A stretch of 9,361 nucleotides of DNA from an uncultured Clostridia bacterium (GCA_947628385.1 CANQZS010000056.1:1-9361); one strand, 5' to 3'; counted from the first letter of the stretch, positions 1 to 7,211 are shown. The notes: a model not told the origin generated them from the letters alone. Made by a program: numbers and translations.

Positions 1-92
1 CGTCCCTTGAATTGGCTTTCGCCTATCGAATTTTTGAATATTTATTCTGTACAATATCATTGACAAACTTACATTTTTTGAAATTTTATAAA
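1..92. other. AT-rich 3' flank of the EAL-HDOD gene, no clear terminator
   Basis: This short stretch follows the stop codon of the EAL-HDOD gene. It is AT-rich. The only hairpin seen is a 3-bp GGC-GAAA-GCC stem (about 14-23), which is too short and lacks an adjacent T run on the minus strand, so it is not called a terminator. No gene, RNA or convincing promoter was recognised on either strand. Confidence 0.5.
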
Positions 93-1343
93 TTATTTGA
101 TCTCTTCCCCGTCGTCATTTGATCTTGTAAGTCCCGACCATACACTGTTGACGTTTTCAACACATTCAAAATATTTCTGTGCAATTATGGACTGCGGGAT
201 ACCAAGCTCTGACGCGCATTGCGACATAGTGTTCCAATCTGCCCTTTCATAAGAAAGGATCAGCTTATAAAGAGTTCCCGAACGTCCCTCATAGGACAGA
301 AGAGCATTTTTTATCTCATCGCCTATCGGAAGCTGCTCCAGTATCTCGTCAAGCGGAGTCTGCATAAGCTTTCCAAGAGTAGAAAACATTCCCATAAGGT
401 AAGCCTCCGATCGTGAGATCGGCATATTTTCGGCTGAATCAAGAAGTTCGCTTGCAAATGTTGCTCTCAGGAAAGAGATCTTTATCAGCTCGTCAGGCAT
501 TGAGCCGTCGTCCTGTTTGAAGCTTAAAAGATATATCCACTGTTTGAGCTGTCCCAATCCAAGGATCACAAGAGCCTGTTTTACGGAATGTGCCCTGTTG
601 CGCAAAGCAAAATATGCCGAATTTACAAGCTTCAGCAGCGAAAATGTCAATGAAACATCTCTTGATATAATGTTTTCTATCTCGTCAATATCAGGCTCGT
701 CCCTTGTGACAGCGACCATAAGCAGGAAAAAGTTGCTTTGAAGATAATTGACCTTTTTTATCTCCGAGGGCATTTTTTCGGAAACAAATGAACCCTGAAA
801 ATATGTACAGCCGATCTCTTTTGCTTTGTTATAGGCTTCCTGCGTTTCTATATTGTATGCGATTATTATTTTGCCAAAGGATCTTCCGATATTGACAATG
901 CTTTCTATCGACGGATCGTTCATATTTGACGGTGAAAAATTGATCTTTATATAATCAACAATGTCAAGTATGCCGAAAAATCTCGGAGCAAATTCAAAAT
1001 CTACGACCGCTATCCTGTAGCCGCTTTGCTTGTATTTGGCAATAAGGTTCTGAGAAATCGGATTTGTAATAAGCGAGTCCTCGATCTGAATAACAAGCTT
1101 ATTTGTAGAAAACATTTTAGGGATATTTTTTTCAAGAAGATTTGACGTAAATGTCAGAAATGCAGTTTTTCCGTCAAGAAATTTTCCGCTGTCCATTAAT
1201 GAAAGGAAATTTTCAATAGCGTTTGCGGCGGAAGCGTCATCGGTAAAGCCCTCCTTAAAGCTGTTATCCTTATAAATGATCTCATATCCCATAGTGTCAT
1301 TTTTCTCGTTTGAAATTGCTTGACGAACAATATAGGAATCCAT
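93..1343 (-). CDS. EAL and HDOD domain protein with degenerate EAL domain (YuxH-like, COG3434 type)
   Basis: A 416-residue predicted cytoplasmic signalling protein. Residues 1 to about 195 resemble an EAL (cyclic-di-GMP phosphodiesterase) domain: GYEIIYK at 19-25 sits where the family has an E-x-L-x-R type motif, IQIED at 85-89 and YIKI at 131-134 follow, and YFQGSFVS at 181-188 matches the C-terminal EAL signature. The DDF motif, which supplies metal-binding aspartates in active enzymes, reads VVDFEFA at 113-119, so the first Asp is lost and catalysis is doubtful. Residues about 197-400 match an HDOD domain, with LLKLVNSAYF at 236-245, a following ALVILGLGQLKQW segment and GMFSTLGKL at 318-326. 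The start at 1343 is chosen because AAGGAGGT lies 7 nt upstream; a longer frame reaching 1388 has no such site and runs into the promoter. By family knowledge such proteins are signalling scaffolds; the partner and ligand here are unknown. Confidence 0.85.
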   Translation of the reverse strand: MDSYIVRQAISNEKNDTMGYEIIYKDNSFKEGFTDDASAANAIENFLSLMDSGKFLDGKTAFLTFTSNLLEKNIPKMFSTNKLVIQIEDSLITNPISQNLIAKYKQSGYRIAVVDFEFAPRFFGILDIVDYIKINFSPSNMNDPSIESIVNIGRSFGKIIIAYNIETQEAYNKAKEIGCTYFQGSFVSEKMPSEIKKVNYLQSNFFLLMVAVTRDEPDIDEIENIISRDVSLTFSLLKLVNSAYFALRNRAHSVKQALVILGLGQLKQWIYLLSFKQDDGSMPDELIKISFLRATFASELLDSAENMPISRSEAYLMGMFSTLGKLMQTPLDEILEQLPIGDEIKNALLSYEGRSGTLYKLILSYERADWNTMSQCASELGIPQSIIAQKYFECVENVNSVWSGLTRSNDDGEEIK

Positions 1344-1350
1344 CTGCAAT

Positions 1351-1358
1351 ACCTCCTT
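1351..1358 (-). promoter_or_regulatory. Strong ribosome binding site of the EAL-HDOD gene
   Basis: AAGGAGGT on the minus strand, 7 nt before the ATG at 1343. It decides the start codon against the longer reading frame that begins at 1388. Confidence 0.85.
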
Positions 1359-1376
1359 GACAAGATATATATAGTT

Positions 1377-1405
1377 ATTATATAACATTTATTTTGATTT
1401 TTCAA
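1377..1405 (-). promoter_or_regulatory. Near-consensus sigma-A promoter of the EAL-HDOD gene
   Basis: The -35 box TTGAAA (1400-1405) and -10 box TATAAT (1377-1382) are separated by exactly 17 nt on the minus strand. Transcription would begin near 1370, giving a leader of about 27 nt that ends in a strong ribosome binding site. The promoter lies in the 80-nt gap between the HAD gene and this gene, and no terminator is visible in that gap, so read-through from the operon is also possible. Consensus match and spacing are seen directly; activity is inferred. Confidence 0.75.
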
Positions 1406-1423
1406 TATATTTTGTAAAAAATA

Positions 1424-2059
1424 TCACATCATTTCAGAAAAATTCATAATAAATTTATCCGCAGATGCTCTCAGCGTTACAATATCATCTGAGGAATACC
1501 TATCATAAACGCCAATAGCCGTCATTCCTGCATTTTTGGCACTTATTATACCGTTAAGAACGTCCTCGAACACGGCACATTCTGACGGCGGAACTCCTAA
1601 TTTTGAAGCAGCCAGAAGATATATATCCGGAAAATCCTTGCTCTTCCCTGCCTCATCTGTTGTACAGAACGCATCGAAGTTTCTGTATATGCCATTGTGC
1701 CTGAGGACCGGTTCATAAAGTATTCTCGGAGATGCCGTCGCAAGCGCTGTCCTGATCCCGCCGGCTTTCAGGTATTCAAGGTATTCAGCCGCATTATCCT
1801 TTAGAAAGATATTGTGCCTGTACTCCTGTACTGCAAGCTCGTTGAATTCCCTTATAAGCTGATCCGTACTCTCTTTTACTCCAAGCCTGTGCATTTCCTC
1901 TGCTGCTCCCTCATATGTCATTGATGAAAGCTTTTCCGCCAGATCGTCAGGACATGGTATTCCCCTTTTATTCAGAATGATCTTATCTATCCTTGCCCAT
2001 ACCGAATTGGATTCGATCAGCGTACCGTCAAGATCGAAAATTGCCGCTGAAAATTTCAT
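1424..2059 (-). CDS. HAD-superfamily hydrolase, beta-phosphoglucomutase/phosphatase-like
   Basis: A 211-residue predicted cytoplasmic phosphatase or phosphomutase of the haloacid dehalogenase superfamily. Motif I is FDLDGT at 8-13, with nucleophile D9 and acid/base D11. A helical cap follows at about 15-85. Motif II is ATAS at 107-110, motif III Lys lies in GKSKDFPDIY at 138-147, and motif IV is FEDVLNGI at 164-171 with metal ligands E165 and D166. The order and length fit the cap-type C1 subfamily that includes beta-phosphoglucomutase and small sugar-phosphate phosphatases; the substrate cannot be read from the sequence. The ATG at 2059 follows a GGTGGTGG purine-rich stretch, and the gene starts 22 nt after the transglutaminase-like gene, so it is probably the last gene of the phoH operon. 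Confidence 0.87.
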   Translation of the reverse strand: MKFSAAIFDLDGTLIESNSVWARIDKIILNKRGIPCPDDLAEKLSSMTYEGAAEEMHRLGVKESTDQLIREFNELAVQEYRHNIFLKDNAAEYLEYLKAGGIRTALATASPRILYEPVLRHNGIYRNFDAFCTTDEAGKSKDFPDIYLLAASKLGVPPSECAVFEDVLNGIISAKNAGMTAIGVYDRYSSDDIVTLRASADKFIMNFSEMM

Positions 2060-2081
2060 ATTCCACCACCGATCCTATGTA

Positions 2082-2882
2082 TCATTGTTCGAGCACTGCC
2101 TTGAAATCCCTGTGATCTATAAGATCTATCCTATGTTCAAAGCTCATGAATTCGATAGACATATCAAAATATACATCGTTAAGATCCTCGTATAAATGAT
2201 AGCCGTCTTCGTCATATGTATTTCTGGAGATCCATGTCGTATCAACAAATACCCATTCACCATCTGCTAAGGCAGCGTTCCATTCATGATTGATAGGCTG
2301 ATCCAGCAATGGCTCCAGTGTGATCGTCGACTTTATAGTACCGCCTCTCAGATTCAGACAATATATTCCCTGAGCCCCGCACAGAGCTGAAAAAATATTT
2401 GAGTATCCCGCACAGGTCGTTGCCTTTGTTTTCAGAACTGTTTCAAGACTTATCGTATCAGAATTCACGCTTGTTTCCGCAGCCAGTTTGTTATAAAAGA
2501 TATTTTCTGAGACCCAGTATGCAATAGCCTTTATCTTTTCATGATCAGTCTCACAGCCGTAACAAATGGTATCCGAAATAGTATCAATATCCTCAAGGAT
2601 ATTTTTTATAAGCTCATCATTTTCCTTTGTGGAAACGTATATTTTGCATATTTCAATACCATAGTCCGTATATCCCTCGGTTTTGGACAATTTATTTCTG
2701 TTTTCCTCTATGACGGGTGCAAAAGTCGTGACCTTTTCATCATATGTTATACCCGCATAATAATCGGTATCAAGAAATATGTTATTATTCAGCATAATGA
2801 TCGCTGTTACCATAATGAATATTATTATGGAACAAATTATTATGAATTTCCGGCTAACTGCTTTTTCTTTCAATTTCAACAC
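2082..2882 (-). CDS. Membrane-anchored transglutaminase-like protein
   Basis: A 266-residue protein with a short basic N-terminus (KLKEKAVSRK) and one hydrophobic segment at about 12-31, then a predicted extracytoplasmic domain. The transglutaminase core is clear: TTCAGYSNIFSALC with C157, NHEWNAAL with H199, and WVFVDTTW with D214, giving a complete Cys-His-Asp triad in the spacing of the transglutaminase/protease-like superfamily (TGc). Known bacterial members are cysteine proteases, amidases or crosslinkers; the substrate here is unknown. Translation may begin at GTG 2882, 9 nt after the mutS2 stop, but the AAGG of AAGGTG touches that codon; the in-frame TTG at 2873 sits 8 nt beyond AAGG and is an alternative start that shortens the protein by three residues. 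It is linked to mutS2 and HAD by short gaps, so co-transcription is likely. Confidence 0.83.
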   Translation of the reverse strand: MLKLKEKAVSRKFIIICSIIIFIMVTAIIMLNNNIFLDTDYYAGITYDEKVTTFAPVIEENRNKLSKTEGYTDYGIEICKIYVSTKENDELIKNILEDIDTISDTICYGCETDHEKIKAIAYWVSENIFYNKLAAETSVNSDTISLETVLKTKATTCAGYSNIFSALCGAQGIYCLNLRGGTIKSTITLEPLLDQPINHEWNAALADGEWVFVDTTWISRNTYDEDGYHLYEDLNDVYFDMSIEFMSFEHRIDLIDHRDFKAVLEQ

Positions 2883-2891
2883 CTTGTTCGA

Positions 2892-5267
2892 TCACTTTAA
2901 TTCAACTACGGTAACGCCGTCCTCTCCCTCTCCGAAAACTCCGGCACGGAAGCTTTTTACGGACGGGTGAGACTTTAAATGCTTCTGTATGCCCTGACGA
3001 AGCGTTCCCGTTCCTTTTCCGTGGATTATGGTAACGACCCCTATTCCGGAAAGGACAGCATTGTCAATGAACATATCCACCTCATGTATTCCCTCATCAA
3101 CGGCATAGCCTCTTATATCAAGCTCCATAGATGAAGAGCGCTCCATTTTTCCCTTAACGCCATTTGTGGATACCTTTTTATTCTTGTATGTCACCTTTTC
3201 CGGCTCGATGAGCCGCAGTTTTTTTATACTTATCTTCGTTTTCATTATTCCGGACTGAACAAATACCATTCCAGATGCGTCGGGATCGCTTGCAAGGATA
3301 CCCTTTTTATTAATATCCACAATTGCAACGCTGTCTCCCCTTTTAAACGGACGCGGAGGGACATATTCCTTATGCTCTGCGGCAATAACAGGATTTGCCG
3401 TATCAAACATTTTATTGAGCGCAGCCCTATTTTTGGAACGTGCATTTACAGCAAGCTGTGAGAAGCCCTCCTTATCTTTCTGCTTTTTGATCTCATTAAG
3501 CTCATCAATAAGCGCGTCAGCCTGCATACGGCAGCTCTCAACTATCCGCATAGCCTGTGTCCTTGCTTTAGCGATCTCGTCCTCCTTGCGCTTATTCAGG
3601 GATACTATCTCATTTTCAAGCTCTGAAAGCTTCTTAGCGCTTTCACGCCTGAGCTCCTCTGCTTCCGTATTCTTTCGTTCAAGCTCGATACGGCTTGCTT
3701 CAAGCCTTGAAATGACCTCTTCAAATCTTTGATTTTCCGTAGAAACAAGCTCCTTTGCCCTTTGGATTATACTATCCGGCATTCCGAGCTTTGACGAAAT
3801 AGAAAATGCGTTAGATTTTCCCGGGGAACCTATTATAAGCCTGTAGGTAGGCTGCATTGCCGTCATATCGAATTCACATGAGGCATTTTCTATTCCCTCG
3901 CGTTCTATAGCATACAGCTTCAGCTCCTGATAATGAGTTGTTACCAGCAGTCTGCTTCCCCTGTCCTTTAGCTCGTCAATTATCGAAACCGCCAAAGCAG
4001 CTCCCTCGATAGGATCAGTCCCCGAGCCAAGCTCATCAAAAAGGACCAGTGAATCATTATCGGCAATATCCAGTATTTCCACCACGCTGCTTATATGCGA
4101 TGAGAACGTTGATAAGCTGTCCTCAATGCTTTGTTTGTCTCCTATGTCAACAAGAATATTTCTGAATACGGAAATATGGCTCCCATCGCCTGCCGGAATA
4201 AGCATTCCGCACATTGTCATAGCTGTAAGAAGTCCGACGGTTTTTAGCAGAACTGTTTTTCCTCCGGTATTCGGACCCGTAACAATAAGCGCGGAATAAT
4301 CATATCCGATCTTTATATCAACGGGAACGACCTTATTGCTGTCAATGAGCGGGTGTCTTGCCTTTTTCAGATCAATACGTCCGTCGTCCGAAATTTCCGG
4401 CTCGCACGCGCGCATTTTAGCGGCAAGATTTGATTTTGCAAAATACAGCCCAAGCTCAGTACAGATAAGATAGCTTTCCGAGATCGTATCTGCTCTTGCG
4501 GCACATTCCGCGCTGAATTCGGCAATGATCCGTTCTATTTCCTCCTGCTCCTGACCCTGTAAAACGCGTATCTCATTATTAGCTTCAACAACGGAAATAG
4601 GCTCTATAAAATAAGTAGCTCCGCTGGAGGAGGAAGCATGAACAAGTCCCTGTATGCTTCCCTTATGCTCTGCCTTTACAGGAATAACATATCTTCCGTT
4701 CCTCATAGTTACGATATTTTCCTGTAAGGATCTTTGTATTTCGGAATTTTTTATAAGTCCGTCAAGGCTTTCACGTATTTTTATACCTGCCTGAGCTATT
4801 TTCCGCCTTATATTTGCAAGAGCGGAGCTTGCGGTATCTGCGATCTCGTCCTCAGATAATATAGAATCCTTGATCTTGTCCTCTAAATATTTATCGGGAG
4901 AAAGAGATGCAAAAAGCTCGTCAAGAAGCGTCTCTTCGCCGTCTCTTGACTTGTTCCAGTCAAAAAGTATCCTTATCTGATAAAGCATCTGTGCAATATC
5001 AAGAAGCTCTCTTAATGTAAGGCTTGCGCCTGATCTTGCACGTTCAAGCGACCCTCTGACGTCCTTGAAGCCCGTAAATGCAGGAGTACCGTATTTCACC
5101 GACAGATCAAATGCCTGAGCCGTTTTCTTTACCTCAAGCTTTACCTTGTCAAGGTCTGTTTCCGGCTCAAGGGAAAGCGCCATTTCTCTTGTACGCTCGT
5201 TTGAAGCTTCGTCAGCAAGCATTTCAAGTATTTTATGTAACTCCAACGATCCATAGTATTTATTCAT
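2892..5267 (-). CDS. mutS2: MutS2 ATPase/endonuclease with Smr domain
   Basis: A 791-residue cytoplasmic MutS2 (MutSB) homologue of normal family length. It lacks the mismatch-recognition domain of MutS. Residues 1-300 form the core/lever region. The ATPase carries Walker A GPNTGGKT at 331-338, the DSLSTFSSH segment at 383-391, Walker B LVLFDELGSGTDP with D411 and E412, and the TTHY switch at 443-446. A long charged coiled coil spans about 508-600, a KOW-like segment about 640-690, and a C-terminal Smr domain about 714-791 with LDIRG (716-720) and HGKG (749-752), the motifs linked to nuclease activity. Family work assigns MutS2 either suppression of homologous recombination or splitting of collided ribosomes. 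The ATG overlaps the stop of an upstream mini-ORF (ATGA), and the nearest strong Shine-Dalgarno lies 29 nt upstream with a hairpin in between, so translational coupling is possible. Confidence 0.97.
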   Translation of the reverse strand: MNKYYGSLELHKILEMLADEASNERTREMALSLEPETDLDKVKLEVKKTAQAFDLSVKYGTPAFTGFKDVRGSLERARSGASLTLRELLDIAQMLYQIRILFDWNKSRDGEETLLDELFASLSPDKYLEDKIKDSILSEDEIADTASSALANIRRKIAQAGIKIRESLDGLIKNSEIQRSLQENIVTMRNGRYVIPVKAEHKGSIQGLVHASSSSGATYFIEPISVVEANNEIRVLQGQEQEEIERIIAEFSAECAARADTISESYLICTELGLYFAKSNLAAKMRACEPEISDDGRIDLKKARHPLIDSNKVVPVDIKIGYDYSALIVTGPNTGGKTVLLKTVGLLTAMTMCGMLIPAGDGSHISVFRNILVDIGDKQSIEDSLSTFSSHISSVVEILDIADNDSLVLFDELGSGTDPIEGAALAVSIIDELKDRGSRLLVTTHYQELKLYAIEREGIENASCEFDMTAMQPTYRLIIGSPGKSNAFSISSKLGMPDSIIQRAKELVSTENQRFEEVISRLEASRIELERKNTEAEELRRESAKKLSELENEIVSLNKRKEDEIAKARTQAMRIVESCRMQADALIDELNEIKKQKDKEGFSQLAVNARSKNRAALNKMFDTANPVIAAEHKEYVPPRPFKRGDSVAIVDINKKGILASDPDASGMVFVQSGIMKTKISIKKLRLIEPEKVTYKNKKVSTNGVKGKMERSSSMELDIRGYAVDEGIHEVDMFIDNAVLSGIGVVTIIHGKGTGTLRQGIQKHLKSHPSVKSFRAGVFGEGEDGVTVVELK

Positions 5268-5308
5268 AGCAATATAATAACTGCGCTTTTCAGCGCTTCT
5301 CCTTTCAT
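5264..5308 (-). CDS. Possible 14-codon coupling mini-ORF between recO and mutS2
   Basis: The ATG shares bases with the recO stop codon (TAATG), and the TGA shares bases with the mutS2 start codon (ATGA). The encoded peptide is MKGEALKSAVIILL. It thus fills the recO-mutS2 gap exactly, in a layout typical of termination-reinitiation. Its own Shine-Dalgarno is weak or absent; the strong AAAGGAG lies inside its second and third codons. No homologue is recognised. It may be a translated linker that hands ribosomes to mutS2, or a chance open frame; conservation of frame in relatives would decide. Confidence 0.35.
   Translation of the reverse strand: MKGEALKSAVIILL
5283..5305 (-). promoter_or_regulatory. 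Distant Shine-Dalgarno plus GNRA-type hairpin upstream of mutS2
   Basis: AAAGGAGAA (5297-5305) is the only strong ribosome binding site before mutS2, but it ends 29 nt before the ATG at 5267. Directly after it is a perfect 5-bp stem GCGCT/AGCGC closed by a GAAA tetraloop (5283-5296). Folding of the hairpin would shorten the effective distance to the start to about 15 nt. Sequence and stem are seen; a role in mutS2 translation is inferred. Confidence 0.4.
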
Positions 5309-6108
5309 TATGTTAAATTCTCATCGCTGTCCGTCTCCGCCGCGCTTGTCGGACGGCATACGCTGTTATAGAATTCAAGACTCCGGAAGCTTCTGTTCAG
5401 CCGTGAAACTATATATTTTTCCGTTACCTCATTAAGCTGTGCAAGCGACTCATTCCCAAGTCTGAAATTAAATATCCTCTTCATTTCTGCAAGACATATG
5501 AATCTTAGCGTATGCAGCACCGATCCTGAGAGCCTTATGTGATAATAGTTCTCCTCAAATCCTCTGCCATAGAAATGTTCCCCGCAAAGCAGACAGCACC
5601 TGTCCACCATAAAGAACATTTCCTCCGCCTCATATTTATAGCAATCCCTGCAGCCAATAAGCTGCGGGAGCAATCCTATCTCGGATAAAAAACGCATTTC
5701 AAACACGCTTTTTATAAATTCGCAACTTCTTGTTCCCTCAGAGAGAAAGTACAGCGAGTTAAGGAACAAGCTCATAATATCCTTTGCAGTCTGACCCGTA
5801 GTAACGCAGTATCTTGAGATCTCAGCAAAATATTCCGCAAGCGCAAGCTTTTTAATATCGAGCCTTATCCCATAGAATACCTTTATAAGCTCGCTGCTGT
5901 TAAGGTAATACCTGTCATTCCTGCTGCTAAAGCAAAATTTTGCATACGCGAAAAGCTGCGACGCCGAATTGCTTTTTCCGTGTATCTTTCTTGCGCCCTT
6001 TACGCAGATCTCGATCACCCCGTATTCAGCCGTAAGAACATCTATGAATTTATCATTTTCACCGTAATTGCGTTCCGCTATTACCAATCCCGTTACCGTT
6101 GTCAGCAT
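5308..6108 (-). CDS. recO: DNA repair protein RecO
   Basis: A 266-residue recombination mediator that by family knowledge loads RecA onto SSB-coated single-stranded DNA with RecR. Residues 1-80 form the OB fold, with the typical opening MLTTVTGLVIAERNYGENDK and the segment CVKGARK at 35-41. A helical region follows, then a zinc-binding element with C153-x2-C156 and C172-x2-C175. The C-terminal tail after about 250 is polar and less conserved. The start at 6108 fits the family N-terminus and has AAGGAG 9 nt upstream; both lie inside the 3' part of the yqzL-like gene, giving a 50-nt out-of-frame overlap. The stop codon overlaps the ATG of the mini-ORF leading to mutS2. Expression is probably coupled to the upstream small gene. 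Confidence 0.95.
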   Translation of the reverse strand: MLTTVTGLVIAERNYGENDKFIDVLTAEYGVIEICVKGARKIHGKSNSASQLFAYAKFCFSSRNDRYYLNSSELIKVFYGIRLDIKKLALAEYFAEISRYCVTTGQTAKDIMSLFLNSLYFLSEGTRSCEFIKSVFEMRFLSEIGLLPQLIGCRDCYKYEAEEMFFMVDRCCLLCGEHFYGRGFEENYYHIRLSGSVLHTLRFICLAEMKRIFNFRLGNESLAQLNEVTEKYIVSRLNRSFRSLEFYNSVCRPTSAAETDSDENLT

Positions 6109-6238
6109 CGGAAAGCTCTCCTTTTATATTTGAAAAGAATTTTGTAGGTATTCCTTTATATTCAAGGTAATCCATAACGCGTCCGCTGAGCTCAAACTTG
6201 TTCCATTTATTTTCATCATAGTTATCTATCATATTCAT
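6059..6238 (-). CDS. yqzL: YqzL-like small protein between era and recO
   Basis: A 59-residue protein of unknown function. The identification rests on position, since Firmicutes often carry yqzL between era and recO, and on a spaced pattern W12-x2-F15-x3-G19-x4-YL(24-25)-x-Y27-K28 that matches the core of YqzL-family proteins as remembered. The start at 6238 is set by GGAGG 7 nt upstream; a longer frame to 6328 would overlap the era 3' end and has no such site. The last 16 residues (from D44) are read from the same DNA as the beginning of recO in another frame, are glycine/asparagine-rich and look unconstrained, so the functional part is probably residues 1-42. The recO ribosome binding site is encoded by codons 39-41. 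Confidence 0.7.
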   Translation of the reverse strand: MNMIDNYDENKWNKFELSGRVMDYLEYKGIPTKFFSNIKGELSDADNGNGIGNSGTQLR

Positions 6239-6245
6239 AGCAACG

Positions 6246-6250
6246 CCTCC
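6246..6250 (-). promoter_or_regulatory. Ribosome binding site of the yqzL-like gene
   Basis: GGAGG, 7 nt before the ATG at 6238. It selects this start over in-frame upstream codons and supports the small gene being real. Confidence 0.75.
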
Positions 6251-6272
6251 AAGATATGTGCTGAAAGTCATT

Positions 6273-6300
6273 ACTATAATTATTACCGTGCTTGTGTCAC
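6273..6300 (-). promoter_or_regulatory. Candidate internal promoter before yqzL-recO
   Basis: GTGACA (6295-6300) and TATAGT (6273-6278), each one mismatch from the consensus boxes, are separated by 16 nt on the minus strand. They lie at the era stop and in the 58-nt gap that follows, the largest gap inside the operon. Transcription would begin near 6266, just before the yqzL-like ribosome binding site. This is a pattern match only. Confidence 0.35.
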
Positions 6301-7211
6301 ATATTAGTGGAATTATTTGATAATCCAAAATTGCGTATAAGGGCTTCCTTATTCCGCCAATCCTCTTTTACCTTTACCCAGCATTTAAGATTTACCTTTA
6401 TTTCAAAGAAGCGTTCAAGCTCTTCACGGGCAAGCTGACCCACCCTTTTAAGCATAGAACCATTTTTTCCGATTATCATTCCCTTGTGGGAATCTTTTTC
6501 GCAATATATGACCGCTGAAATATCAAGAATATCCTCGCCGCTTCTGTCTGTCCGTTCTTTCATTTCCTCGATAATTACGGCAACACCATGAGGGATCTCG
6601 TCGCTCATAAGCTCCAGCAGCTTTTCACGTATCATTTCCGAGGCAATTACCTGTTCGGGCTGATCGGTAAAGGAACTGTCTGAAAAATAATGAGGACCCT
6701 CGGAAGAGTATTTTCTGACCTCGTCCCAGACTATGTCCGTTCCGTCATTTTTAAGAACGCTTATCGGTATCACAGCTTCAAAATCATAGAGCCGACTGTA
6801 TTCAGCAATTTTTGGAACGAGCTTTTCCTTATCCTTAAGCAGATCTATTTTATTGAGAATAAGTATCACTTTATCGTTTTTTCTGAAGCTTTTTATTATA
6901 TTAAGCTCATTTTCATCTATTTTAGCCGTAACGTCAGAAACCATAAGTATAACGTCAACATCACTTATAGAATCCTTTACGACCTTATTCATATGCTCTC
7001 CGAGCTTGTTCCTTGAGCGATGAACGCCCGGCGTATCCATAAAAACATATTGAGTATCGTTTTCCGTAACGATGCCGGATATTCTTGTTCTCGTTGTCTG
7101 AGGCTTGCTGCTCACGGCGGCGATCCTTTCGCCTGTAAGCAGATTCAGAAGCGATGATTTTCCTGCATTTGCACGTCCGACTATAGCTATAAATTCATTT
7201 CTTGTTTCCAT
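6297..7211 (-). CDS. era: GTPase Era
   Basis: A 304-residue GTPase which by family knowledge binds the 3' end of 16S rRNA and assists 30S subunit assembly. The GTPase domain shows G1 GRANAGKS at 12-19, the switch I segment PQTTRTR at 37-43, G3 DTPG at 59-62 and G4 NKID at 120-123. A C-terminal KH RNA-binding domain includes the motif GMIIGKNGSMLKRVG and ends with a basic Trp-containing tail. Length matches the roughly 300 residues usual for Era. The start at 7211 is chosen because AAAGGA lies 6 nt upstream and because the family begins a few residues before the G1 loop; upstream ATGs at 7226 and 7283 would add unrelated residues encoded by dgkA DNA. The gene overlaps the end of dgkA by 17 nt. 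G1 has Ala-14 and Ala-16 where most Era proteins have Pro and Val. Confidence 0.96.
   Translation of the reverse strand: METRNEFIAIVGRANAGKSSLLNLLTGERIAAVSSKPQTTRTRISGIVTENDTQYVFMDTPGVHRSRNKLGEHMNKVVKDSISDVDVILMVSDVTAKIDENELNIIKSFRKNDKVILILNKIDLLKDKEKLVPKIAEYSRLYDFEAVIPISVLKNDGTDIVWDEVRKYSSEGPHYFSDSSFTDQPEQVIASEMIREKLLELMSDEIPHGVAVIIEEMKERTDRSGEDILDISAVIYCEKDSHKGMIIGKNGSMLKRVGQLAREELERFFEIKVNLKCWVKVKEDWRNKEALIRNFGLSNNSTNM

Noticed and set aside
14..23. GGC-GAAA-GCC hairpin as terminator of the EAL-HDOD gene
   Set aside because: The stem is 3 bp and is not followed by a T run on the minus strand.
1344..1388. A longer start for the EAL-HDOD gene at 1388
   Set aside because: It would place the start upstream of the -10 box at 1377-1382, and the AAGGAGGT site fits only the ATG at 1343.
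6239..6328. A 30-residue N-terminal extension of the yqzL-like protein
   Set aside because: It overlaps the era end, lacks a ribosome binding site, and GGAGG sits 7 nt before the ATG at 6238.
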